Positions 1 through 6,560 of a stretch of 16,007 nucleotides of DNA are shown here, piece by piece (the first letter of the stretch is position 1; each line of letters starts with the position of its first letter). The position numbers and the translations under genes are program-made. The notes under the pieces are model-generated. The model did no database searches and had not been told where the DNA came from. It was given only the letters and a program-made list of their open reading frames with translations. Source of the DNA: an uncultured Chloroflexota bacterium (GTDB lineage Bacteria > Chloroflexota > Dehalococcoidia > UBA3495); assembly GCA_913052545.1 (NCBI GenBank), contig CAJXEF010000029.1:1-16007 (forward strand), written 5' to 3'.

Positions 1-155
1 CGGAATTCGAATTTATCCCACGGTCCGCTGTGCTCAGTTATGCAAAGTCCCCTCAGACCTAATCTTTCGGCTTCTAATATCAGGTCTTCAGGGGATAGAC
101 TGCTGTCGGCGCTACCCTTAGTGGTGTGTATATGAAGGTCAAATAATCGTGCCAT
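1..155 (-). CDS. PHP-domain metal-dependent hydrolase, N-terminal part (runs off the window)
   Basis: The minus strand encodes 51 residues from an ATG at 155-153, starting MARLFDLHIHT and continuing past the window edge. The DLHIHT motif (His8, His10) and a TEHSG motif (His42) are the first metal-binding motifs of the PHP fold, found in histidinol phosphatases, PHP-type phosphoesterases and DNA polymerase PHP domains. The segment between them (SPEDLILEAERLGLRGLCI) has the usual first helix and second strand of that fold. A Shine-Dalgarno AGGAG at 162-158 sits three bases before the ATG and fixes the start. The gene diverges from speH, and the two share the 156-390 gap. The substrate cannot be told because the rest of the protein is missing; a stand-alone phosphoesterase is my best guess. 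Confidence 0.8.
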   Translation of the reverse strand, partial: MARLFDLHIHTTKGSADSSLSPEDLILEAERLGLRGLCITEHSGPWDKFEF

Positions 156-166
156 GTCTCCTAGGA

Positions 167-195
167 ATTTTAGTCGGGGTATGTTTGGCAGTCAA
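167..195 (-). promoter_or_regulatory. Candidate sigma-70 promoter for the PHP gene
   Basis: On the minus strand, TTGACT (195-190), a 17-bp spacer and TAAAAT (172-167) give a near-consensus promoter. The -10 box lies only 11 bases from the ATG, so the transcript would have a leader of about five bases and might cut into the Shine-Dalgarno sequence. The promoter may be real with a very short leader, or the match may be chance. Confidence 0.5.
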
Positions 196-313
196 TCTCT
201 CTGAGTCTTATTTTATTTTGATTTCTGATCGCTGGCATCTGCGTTAAATGGGTTGGATAAATCTCTATGGTTTCTCAGAATATGGGAGTGCAGTTGCCAA
301 ATTCTTTAAGGAG

Positions 314-342
314 TTGATAAGTTCAAAGTTAACCTATAGAAT
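314..342 (+). promoter_or_regulatory. Candidate sigma-70 promoter for speH-speE
   Basis: TTGATA (314-319), a 17-bp spacer and TAGAAT (337-342) each match the sigma-70 consensus at five of six positions. Transcription would start near 349, giving a leader of about 40 bases that contains the AAGGAGG ribosome site at 376-382. Confidence 0.6.
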
Positions 343-390
343 TGGAGGCCGTTGCGACGAGAGATCTGCGGGAATAAGGAGGACAGGTGA

Positions 391-756
391 TTGAATGTTT
401 TAGGACTTCATCTTTTGCTGGAATTAAGGGAATGTAATCCTCAGTTACTTGACGATCTTGACTATACACGCGAGTCGTTAATCCAAACCGCCCAACAACT
501 GGGCGCCACTGTAGTCGGGGAATCCTTCCATCAATTTTCTCCTCAAGGTGTAACAGGTATCCTCTCAATAGCAGAATCCCATATATCAATCCATACTTGG
601 CCTGAATTCGGTTATGCGGCGGCGGACATCTTTACCTGCGGGGCAACTTTTAGACCGTCTGATGCTGCAGCGTTGTTAATAAAACGATTTGAGAGCCAAG
701 ATCCTCAAACTACTGAAGTACGGCGTGGATTGTTTTCCGAGGCAATGACACGATAA
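391..756 (+). CDS. speH: S-adenosylmethionine decarboxylase proenzyme, prokaryotic class 1B
   Basis: This pyruvoyl enzyme decarboxylates S-adenosylmethionine to the aminopropyl donor for polyamine synthesis in the cytoplasm. The 121-residue protein opens with GLHLLLEL, typical of the family. AESHISIHTWPE (61-72) holds the self-cleavage site Glu62-Ser63, where Ser63 becomes the pyruvoyl group; His68 and Cys83 (in FTCG) are the other catalytic residues. As I recall, these positions match the numbering of the Thermotoga maritima enzyme. The start is TTG at 391: an in-frame TGA lies directly before it (388-390), and AAGGAGG at 376-382 is correctly spaced. The spermidine synthase-like gene follows after 19 bases, so the two steps are surely co-expressed. 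The stop codon lies inside a hairpin (752-769). Confidence 0.95.
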   Translation: MNVLGLHLLLELRECNPQLLDDLDYTRESLIQTAQQLGATVVGESFHQFSPQGVTGILSIAESHISIHTWPEFGYAAADIFTCGATFRPSDAAALLIKRFESQDPQTTEVRRGLFSEAMTR

Positions 757-769
757 CCAAAGGGTTATC
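752..769 (+). repeat. Perfect inverted repeat across the speH stop codon
   Basis: GATAACC and GGTTATC (7 bp) are separated by AAAG. The speH stop TAA (754-756) is inside the left arm, and the repeat ends just before the start of the next gene at 776. It has no T tract, so it is not a standard terminator. It may affect translation coupling between speH and speE. Confidence 0.55.
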
Positions 770-775
770 AGAGTT

Positions 776-1690
776 ATGGACAGTTCAGGAAAATGGTTGC
801 TGGAATCGGTATATCCAGATTTGAACGTGATGTTGAAGATCAGCGAAGTGTTTTATTCTGGAAATACTCAATTCCAGCAAGTAGAAATCGTCGGCTCTGA
901 ATTATTTGGGAGAAGCCTGGTCTTGGACGGTAAGACTCAGTCAACCGAAAGGGACGAACATATATATCATGAATCTTTAGTTCATCCTGCCATGGCCATC
1001 CATGGACATCCGGAAACTGTGTTCATCGCCGGTGGAGGTGAAGGGGGCACTCTCAGGGAGGTTCTCGCTCATAAGGCAGTAGAGAAAGCGGTGATGGTCG
1101 ACCTAGATCCAGATGTGGTGAACCTGTGCAGGCAATATCTTCCAAACCATCATCAAGGTAGTTTTGAAGATCAAAGAACTATGCTCATTCATCAGGATGC
1201 TAGAGAATTTCTTCTAGAAACCAACGATATTTTCGATGTAATGATAATGGACTTGGTAGATCCGTTGGAAGGCGGTACAGCAGGTTTACTTTATACCGAG
1301 GAATATTACCGGATAGCAAAGTCGAGGTTGAAACCTGATGGCATCTTGGTTACTCAGTCAGGTCCGGCAGGCTTATTAAGCTTTCAAGAATGCTTTACAA
1401 CTATTGTTAATACATTAAGCCAAGTTTTCGATTGTGCTGTGCCGTACCACGCTCATGTTCCGTCTTTTCAAACGCTTTGGGGATTCACATTGGCCTCTGA
1501 TACCGATCTAAGAGCGAAGCTAGATGATGGCAATCTTGATGCAGTGTTGTTGGATCGGCTAAATAAGCAGCTTAAATTTTATGACGACATCACCCATAAA
1601 AATATGTTTGCATTACCCAGATTTTTGAGGGATGGAATGAGGGATGAGAACAGGACCAATACAGATGCAGATCCAGTCTTTATGGTTTGA
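776..1690 (+). CDS. speE: Spermidine synthase-family aminopropyltransferase, ACL5/thermospermine-synthase-like
   Basis: The enzyme transfers the aminopropyl group of decarboxylated AdoMet to a polyamine acceptor. In 304 residues it shows an N-terminal beta domain with LVLDGKTQSTERDEHIYHE (48-66), the Rossmann motif GGGEGGTLRE (86-95), VDLDP (108-112) for the nucleoside, DAREFL (141-146) and the catalytic Asp159 in MDLVDP. After that motif it reads LEGGTAGLLYTEEYY instead of the VGPA-type loop of classical putrescine-using SpeE. That loop and the later VTQSGPAG resemble plant ACL5 and bacterial triamine/agmatine aminopropyltransferases as I remember them. The acceptor may therefore be spermidine or agmatine rather than putrescine. 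The start ATG has only a weak ribosome site, so translation probably couples to speH 19 bases upstream. Confidence 0.92.
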   Translation: MDSSGKWLLESVYPDLNVMLKISEVFYSGNTQFQQVEIVGSELFGRSLVLDGKTQSTERDEHIYHESLVHPAMAIHGHPETVFIAGGGEGGTLREVLAHKAVEKAVMVDLDPDVVNLCRQYLPNHHQGSFEDQRTMLIHQDAREFLLETNDIFDVMIMDLVDPLEGGTAGLLYTEEYYRIAKSRLKPDGILVTQSGPAGLLSFQECFTTIVNTLSQVFDCAVPYHAHVPSFQTLWGFTLASDTDLRAKLDDGNLDAVLLDRLNKQLKFYDDITHKNMFALPRFLRDGMRDENRTNTDADPVFMV

Positions 1691-1749
1691 TATCCTAGGC
1701 TCGAGGGGATCTACATCATGAGGTTTATGTGTGAAAGGTTGTTTGAGTT

Positions 1750-1768
1750 AGATAATTGTTAATTATCT
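1750..1768. repeat. AT-rich inverted repeat between convergent genes
   Basis: AGATAATT and AATTATCT (8 bp) flank a GTT loop. The repeat covers the stop codon of the minus-strand thioesterase (1765-1763). It lies in the 72-base gap between convergent speE and thioesterase genes, where a bidirectional terminator would be expected. However, it is AT-rich and lacks a T tract on either strand, so I do not call it a terminator. Confidence 0.5.
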
Positions 1769-2260
1769 TGAGATGCCTTCATTTGAAGCCGCCTTTGCTA
1801 ACTCAGAAAACTGTTCTAGGGCTAGTATTTCGCCCGTATCTTCAAAGTGGTTTACTAATGATCTAATGGACTCCGGCACAACACGGGTTTCTCCTGTCTT
1901 CGGATTGTACCCTACGTAAACAGCCTCGATCGCTGTAAGCATCTCATCTGAGTATTCGCTATATATTTCGACAGCCAAGGTCATGCTGGTGTTTCCGATT
2001 CTAACGACCCTAGTATAGAGGTCAAGTAATTGGTCTATCCTGGCAGGTTTTTTGAATTCTATAGTAGTTTTGACGACTGCACTGTCAAAGTAGCCAGCTT
2101 TCGCGATTTGGTAAATGCTAAAACCAAGGTTTCTAAAATATTCCGCCTGTGCGATCTCAAGATAATCAAGATAGGCACCGTTGAAAACAATGCCCTGCGC
2201 GTCTCCTTCCATCCAGCGAACTCTGATAGGTGTTATAAAATTAAACTCGGATTTACCCAT
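1763..2260 (-). CDS. Hotdog-fold acyl-CoA thioesterase, 4-hydroxybenzoyl-CoA thioesterase/YbgC type
   Basis: Proteins of this family hydrolyse acyl-CoA thioesters in the cytoplasm. In this 165-residue protein VRWMEGDAQGIVFNGAYLDYLE (14-35) is the family signature, with Asp20 at the catalytic position and the GIVF-N-YL-YLE pattern of the central hotdog helix. The pattern of strands after residue 60 (VVKTTIEFKKPARIDQLLDLYTRVVRIG) also fits a single hotdog domain. The tail after residue 130 is longer than in YbgC and looks helical. It follows trmD by 27 bases on the same strand and is probably co-transcribed with it. The ribosome site is weak. The stop codon is embedded in the 1750-1768 inverted repeat. 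Substrate chain length cannot be inferred. Confidence 0.88.
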   Translation of the reverse strand: MGKSEFNFITPIRVRWMEGDAQGIVFNGAYLDYLEIAQAEYFRNLGFSIYQIAKAGYFDSAVVKTTIEFKKPARIDQLLDLYTRVVRIGNTSMTLAVEIYSEYSDEMLTAIEAVYVGYNPKTGETRVVPESIRSLVNHFEDTGEILALEQFSELAKAASNEGISR

Positions 2261-2287
2261 GTTGATTTCTACTCGGGATTTGGACTT

Positions 2288-3040
2288 TCATTCTCCAAAA
2301 GTGTAACCGAGAGATTCCAAATAATTCTTGTCATCTGCAGATAAGCTGGCGGTGGATAAAAGATCAGACCTGGTTTGCAAAGTACGTTTTAGGGACTCAT
2401 GTCGTCGCCACAATTCTATTGCTGCGTGGTCGCCCGAGCGTAATATTTCTGGAACTAGTAGATCCTTAAAATTGGCAGGTCTCGTATAGAGCGGGTACTG
2501 TAACAAACCCGAAGTTATCGAATCCTCTTCTACATTATCGGAAGATCCTACAACTCCCGACCTAAACCTAGAAACCACATCCATTAAGATAAGAGCTGGC
2601 AACTCACCTCCTGTAAGAACGTAATCACCGACGCTAATTTCGTGGGTAGCCAGATTCTTGCGTATTCTTTCATCAACCCCAGCATAATGGCCGCAGATTA
2701 ATATCAACCTTTTATTACAAGCAAGTTCTCTTGCCATTGTCTGGGTGAGCATAGACCCTTGGGGGGACAACAATATTATAGGTATTTGATCCCGACTTTC
2801 GGGATCATAAAATTTTAGAATGTCTTCTGCTCCCTGGAATATCGGGTTCGGTTTAAGGACCATTCCAGATCCACCGCCAAACTGGTAATCGTCGACCGTT
2901 TTATGTGAGTCATCAGTGTAGTCCCTTATGTTGGTAAGCTTGATTGAGATCAGTTGCTGATCTATGGCCCTACCGAGCCTTCCATGTTCTATCGGAGATC
3001 GGAAAAATTCGGGGAACAGAGTTAATACATGAAATTCCAT
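2288..3040 (-). CDS. trmD: tRNA (guanine-N1)-methyltransferase
   Basis: TrmD methylates N1 of G37 next to the anticodon in certain tRNAs, preventing +1 frameshifts, and has the SPOUT trefoil-knot fold. The 250 residues include FHVLTLFPEFF (3-13), TNIRDYTDDSHKTVDDYQFGGGSGMVLKP (36-64), the knot motifs LLSPQG and ICGHYAGVDERI (116-127), ISVGDYVLTGGELPAL (135-150), and EEDSITSGLL (171-180) with the catalytic Asp173. Length is normal. Two usual residues differ: the Glu of the YEG motif is Ala120, and PHYTRP reads PLYTRP. No Shine-Dalgarno is visible before the ATG; instead TATAAT lies directly against it. The gene is not beside rpsP or rplS as in many bacteria, but follows an amidohydrolase gene. 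Confidence 0.95.
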   Translation of the reverse strand: MEFHVLTLFPEFFRSPIEHGRLGRAIDQQLISIKLTNIRDYTDDSHKTVDDYQFGGGSGMVLKPNPIFQGAEDILKFYDPESRDQIPIILLSPQGSMLTQTMARELACNKRLILICGHYAGVDERIRKNLATHEISVGDYVLTGGELPALILMDVVSRFRSGVVGSSDNVEEDSITSGLLQYPLYTRPANFKDLLVPEILRSGDHAAIELWRRHESLKRTLQTRSDLLSTASLSADDKNYLESLGYTFGE

Positions 3041-3109
3041 ATTATACAGTTACACGTATGTCCTTGCTGTTATAGCCAGGGTAATTTTCTGGCCGAATGA
3101 TTAATATCA

Positions 3110-3125
3110 GATAATCTGGATTATC
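3110..3125. repeat. Inverted repeat across the amidohydrolase stop codon
   Basis: GATAAT and ATTATC (6 bp) flank CTGG. The stop codon of the minus-strand amidohydrolase gene (3123-3121) lies inside. It resembles the repeats at the speH and thioesterase stops in sequence and position. There is no T tract. Confidence 0.45.
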
Positions 3126-4347
3126 GGAGTTTATCCACGAAGACTTCGCCGTTTTTCATTATCAAGCTGATCCTGTCCTGATTTCTGAGTATGGAGATAT
3201 CTTTTAATGGGTCTCCGTCCAGTATTAGCAGATCTGCGAATTTTCCAGCAGATATTGTTCCTATTTCATGCTCTAAGCCGACACATTCTGCCGCCCATCC
3301 AGTAGTTGCTTGTATCGCTTGCATATTTGACATTCCTTTTTCTACCAGAAGCTCGACTTCTCGGGCGTTATCTCCGTGAACAAAACCACCGGCGTCTGTA
3401 CCAGCTACTACTTTAACTCCTGCGGCCAGAGCTTGGTGCATGCTATCCTTATGAATATCCATTAAAGCCTGGGCTCGTGCTTTCATATGCGGAGCACTAA
3501 CTGTTGAATGGAACTCGTAGACTTCGAAAGTTGGGACAAAAAATATCCCATTATCTGCCATCATTTTTAAAAGATCTGGGTCTTCTCCTAAATAACAGCC
3601 ATGTTCTACCGAATTTGTCCCTGCTTCTATGCACATTCTGAGTCCTGGCCCGCCGACTGCATGGCACATGGTTTTTCTTCCAAGGCTATTCGATTCCGCG
3701 ACTAACGCGCGAGTTTCCTCGGGTGTATATTCGATATCCAGTGGGCCATGACCGGGTCTGGAACTAGCTCCTCCTGTGGTTGCAAACTTAATAACGTCTG
3801 CACCAGATCGTGCCATTTCCCGTACCTTCGAGCGAATTGCATCAATCCCATCAGCGACGCCGGAGGGTAGTCTAGGATCTAAGGTATGATGTCCATGGCC
3901 AGATCCACTTATCCGATCTGCTAGACCACCTGTTGGAGATATAATTCCGATCGATAATACTAAACGTGGGCCAGGATATAGTCCCTCCTCTACTGCCATT
4001 TTGAATCCTTCATCTAACCCACCGGCATCTCTTACGCAGGTATATCCAGCGGATAGAGTTTCACTTAATACTGATGCCGTCCGCAAGTTCTGCAATGAGT
4101 TTGGTTCGTGTAATCCCCATCTACTAGCGAGGTCATAACCTTGTGCGGATAAGTGATCATGGCAATCAATCATGCCAGGCATAATGACCTTCCCTGAAAC
4201 ATTTATTATTTCAGTATTATCGGGTATTTCTACTGATTCTCTCGGGCCTACGTCTTTTATGTACTCTTTATCAATCAAGATAGCTGAGTCTGGAATAGTG
4301 GGCTGGCCTGTACCGTCTATCAGAGTTGCGCCTATCAGAGCTCTCAT
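3121..4347 (-). CDS. Amidohydrolase-superfamily metallohydrolase (imidazolonepropionase/Xaa-Pro dipeptidase-like)
   Basis: This is a 408-residue TIM-barrel hydrolase with a small beta domain formed by both ends (residues 1-55 and 360-408). The metal-site residues are all present: His63 and His65 in MIDCHDHL, Lys187 in ADVIKFATTGG (the carboxylated lysine position), His229 in MCHAVGG, His249 in VEHGCYL and Asp318 in AGTDAGG. Members of this branch cleave peptide-like or cyclic amide bonds, often N-acyl or dipeptide substrates, in the cytoplasm; no signal peptide is seen. The ATG at 4347 follows an AGGGG ribosome site near 4354-4358. It is the first gene of the minus-strand group with trmD (80-base gap). 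The exact substrate cannot be read from sequence alone. Confidence 0.88.
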   Translation of the reverse strand: MRALIGATLIDGTGQPTIPDSAILIDKEYIKDVGPRESVEIPDNTEIINVSGKVIMPGMIDCHDHLSAQGYDLASRWGLHEPNSLQNLRTASVLSETLSAGYTCVRDAGGLDEGFKMAVEEGLYPGPRLVLSIGIISPTGGLADRISGSGHGHHTLDPRLPSGVADGIDAIRSKVREMARSGADVIKFATTGGASSRPGHGPLDIEYTPEETRALVAESNSLGRKTMCHAVGGPGLRMCIEAGTNSVEHGCYLGEDPDLLKMMADNGIFFVPTFEVYEFHSTVSAPHMKARAQALMDIHKDSMHQALAAGVKVVAGTDAGGFVHGDNAREVELLVEKGMSNMQAIQATTGWAAECVGLEHEIGTISAGKFADLLILDGDPLKDISILRNQDRISLIMKNGEVFVDKLR

Positions 4348-4403
4348 TTGATACCCCTTTTGTGTGGTGTCACTAGTCTTTGTAGGACATACGATTTTCA
4401 GTG

Positions 4404-4432
4404 ATGCTAAAGATGCTTTACGAGGTTGTCAA
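4404..4432 (-). promoter_or_regulatory. Candidate sigma-70 promoter for the amidohydrolase gene
   Basis: On the minus strand, a perfect TTGACA (4432-4427), a 17-bp spacer and TAGCAT (4409-4404). The transcript would start near 4397, about 50 bases before the ATG. Confidence 0.6.
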
Positions 4433-4522
4433 GGATAGGATGTGGTGGCCCATGAGTTGTTAGCCAACCTATGGCCTTAGGATAAAAGTAACATGTTAGA
4501 TATAGGTTCGGATGGGTTACGA

Positions 4523-4551
4523 TTGACAGCGGTTGAGTACTGCACTATCCT
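4523..4551 (+). promoter_or_regulatory. Candidate sigma-70 promoter for the DUF35-thiolase operon
   Basis: A perfect TTGACA (4523-4528), a 17-bp spacer and TATCCT (4546-4551). Transcription would begin near 4558, giving a leader of about 74 bases that includes the hairpin at 4582-4609. The gap 4348-4631 thus holds two diverging promoters and no gene. Confidence 0.6.
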
Positions 4552-4581
4552 CGAAGCGTCGTAATTATGGATAAACAAGTG

Positions 4582-4609
4582 GCGCAGATGCTTTGGGTAG
4601 CATCTGTGC
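4582..4609 (+). promoter_or_regulatory. Strong leader hairpin upstream of the DUF35 gene (possible attenuator)
   Basis: GCGCAGATGCT and AGCATCTGTGC form an 11-bp stem (one G-T pair) around a TTGGGT loop, followed by GAATTTTG. It lies after the predicted transcript start and 11 bases before the GGAAGG ribosome site. The short T run is weaker than in a typical terminator, so attenuation, mRNA protection or a protein-binding site are all possible. Confidence 0.6.
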
Positions 4610-4631
4610 GAATTTTGTGTGGAAGGTAAAA

Positions 4632-5042
4632 ATGCCTAAGCTCATTCCTACCCCTGATGAGATAACCAAGCCTTTTTGGGATGCCATAAATGAGCGGCGT
4701 CTGACAATCCAAAACTGTATGACATGTGACTTACTACAATACCCTCCACTACAGAACTGCTCAAAGTGTGGTTCGCCAGAGGGGTTGGAGTGGAAGGATA
4801 TCGAGGGGAGAGGCCATATAACCTCGTACATTGTGATAGAAGATGGACGTCTTGACAGACGTATGCCAGATCAGCCTTATAATTTAGCTGTTGTGTCGTT
4901 AGATTCCGATACGGGTATTAATTTCTATTCCAATTTGCCAGGTGTGGAAGTTGATAAAGTACCCGTCGGAGCTGCGGTGAGAGTTATATTCGAAGAATGT
5001 GGCCCTGGCCAGTTGATACATGAATGGGAACTGGTAGGTTAG
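4632..5042 (+). CDS. DUF35 Zn-ribbon/OB-fold protein, partner of the next thiolase-like enzyme
   Basis: The 136-residue protein begins with the helix typical of DUF35 proteins (TKPFWDAINERRLTIQNC), followed by a rubredoxin-like zinc ribbon with Cys29, Cys32, Cys43 and Cys46. An OB-fold domain follows (GRGHITSYIVIE to the end), with the sequence PYNLAVVSLD common in the family. ATG 4632 is chosen because GGAAGG (4621-4626) is well placed and residue 1 onward matches the family; a longer TTG start at 4593 would fall in the leader hairpin loop. Family members such as ChsH2 bind acyl-CoA and pair with thiolase-like proteins, as with Ltp2 in steroid side-chain degradation. The neighbour 46 bases downstream is such a protein, so a two-subunit complex is likely. 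Confidence 0.88.
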   Translation: MPKLIPTPDEITKPFWDAINERRLTIQNCMTCDLLQYPPLQNCSKCGSPEGLEWKDIEGRGHITSYIVIEDGRLDRRMPDQPYNLAVVSLDSDTGINFYSNLPGVEVDKVPVGAAVRVIFEECGPGQLIHEWELVG

Positions 5043-5088
5043 CAACTTGCTCGGCAAATAAATCTTATATCAAAACAATAGGTGAACT

Positions 5089-6405
5089 ATGGCTTCAGCG
5101 AATGAGTATTCCTGGCGTAGGGACAAAGATGGTTTGGGTGTATGGGAACATAGGGGCAAAGTAGCGATAGCGGGATATGGGCACTCTCCGATAGATCGCC
5201 GCTGGGATGGTGTATCCATGGATCAGACCCTAGGAGCCTACACTATCATAGCTTGCCAGAAAGCTATGGATGACGCTGGAGTCACAATAGACCAAGTTGA
5301 TGGTATTGTGGTTTGTCAAACTACTATCGCAGGGGCTAGTGGTGGAGCAGTATCAAACTGGGCCCCGAGGCCCTATTTCGATGCTCCCTACGATTCGGAA
5401 TGGGGACTGACTCGGATTAATGCAGATTGGTTAGTTAAACAAATGGGTTTCCCCAATATCCGGTTCGCACCCGATAATTGTCCGACTATTAGTGAAATGG
5501 TCGGTCTAGCCTCACAAGCCGTTGGCGACGATCGTTGTCATACATGCTTGATGATTTACCCGACAGGTAATTTAGAAGGGCGGTATCGTAGAGGGGGCGA
5601 AAACGCTGAAGACTATGCTAATGGAGATAGGCAATGGACGGTTCCTTGGGGTAACCATGGAGGGAATGATTTCATAAATATCTTTCCCCATAACCAATAT
5701 TGCACTAAATATGGTGGAGAACACGATGATCTGTTTCCATTTGTTACGAACCAACATAGAAACGGATTAATGACTCCTAGGGGATTTAATGCCACGCACG
5801 ATATAGAGCAAATTACTAGAGAAGATTACGTGAGTTCTCGTTTTATAATAAGGCCTTTAAGATTGTGGGATTGTGACAGGCCTGTTAATGCGTCAGCAGC
5901 GTATCTGTTCACAACTGCCGAACGTTCACGAGATATGAAACAGCCACCTGTTTATGTGCTTAACCATTCACAGCACAATTTTAAACCTCGTAGTACCCAG
6001 CCGACTTTGGATGAGATAGAAGAATGGACAGATAAAACTGCCGCCAGGATGTATGAAGGGTCGGGACTAAAGCCAGACGATGTGGACATTTTTAACCCGT
6101 ACGACGGCTATTCGACTATGTCTCAGTTTTTCCTTGAAGCGTTTCAGTGGCATGGTGTCAAGAGAGGTGATGCATTTAGCTTCTATGCAGGTGATATAAC
6201 GGTTGAAGGACCCCATCCCTTTAGTTCTAGTGGAGGAAACTTGGGTAATGGCAGGACTCGTTCAGCTATGTATACCGATAGTATCGAACAGCTAAGAGGT
6301 ACAGCGGGGTCGAGGCAGGTTAACGTCAAGGCAGAGACTGCTCTAGCTGCATTTACTACTCCACCAAGTGGAGGTTGGATAATGCTCGGGAAATATCCTA
6401 GTTAA
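5089..6405 (+). CDS. Thiolase-like protein (SCP-x/Ltp2-type acyl-CoA thiolase or aldolase)
   Basis: The 438-residue protein has the two-lobed thiolase layout: KVAIAGYGHSPIDRR (24-38) starts lobe one, APDNCPTISEMVGLASQAV (127-145) holds Cys131 at the position of the thiolase nucleophile, and lobe two contains DIFNPYDGYSTMSQFFLEAF (333-352). At the positions of the second-lobe catalytic His and Cys of true thiolases it reads SGGNLGNGRTRSAM and ALAAFTTPPSGG, without them. This matches thiolase-like proteins such as Ltp2, where Tyr residues act in retro-aldol cleavage of acyl-CoA; Tyr338 in NPYDG may be such a residue. A DUF35 gene directly upstream supports this. ATG 5089 follows AGGTGA. True thiolysis seems unlikely; the substrate is unknown. 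No SCP2 domain is fused. Confidence 0.87.
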   Translation: MASANEYSWRRDKDGLGVWEHRGKVAIAGYGHSPIDRRWDGVSMDQTLGAYTIIACQKAMDDAGVTIDQVDGIVVCQTTIAGASGGAVSNWAPRPYFDAPYDSEWGLTRINADWLVKQMGFPNIRFAPDNCPTISEMVGLASQAVGDDRCHTCLMIYPTGNLEGRYRRGGENAEDYANGDRQWTVPWGNHGGNDFINIFPHNQYCTKYGGEHDDLFPFVTNQHRNGLMTPRGFNATHDIEQITREDYVSSRFIIRPLRLWDCDRPVNASAAYLFTTAERSRDMKQPPVYVLNHSQHNFKPRSTQPTLDEIEEWTDKTAARMYEGSGLKPDDVDIFNPYDGYSTMSQFFLEAFQWHGVKRGDAFSFYAGDITVEGPHPFSSSGGNLGNGRTRSAMYTDSIEQLRGTAGSRQVNVKAETALAAFTTPPSGGWIMLGKYPS

Positions 6406-6560
6406 GACTGACTATTACCTGTCGAATAATATTCCGAATTCAGTCAAGCTTCATTAACTTCAAAAGGGAGCGAGTCTGTATGAGGACCGTGTAAATATAG
6501 TTTTAATCCGGTAGTTATCTGCCAAATGTACAAACCATACCAATACCAAGGGGACAAATA

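Noticed and set aside
3070..3100. GCCAG...CTGGC repeat between trmD and the amidohydrolase
   Set aside because: Five-base arms with a 9-base loop, no T tract; likely chance.
4593..4631. TTG start at 4593 for the DUF35 protein
   Set aside because: It lies in the loop of the leader hairpin, and ATG 4632 has GGAAGG and fits the family start.
6406..6445. GACTGA...TCAGTC inverted repeat after the thiolase-like gene
   Set aside because: Six-base arms with a 28-base loop and no T tract are not enough for a terminator.
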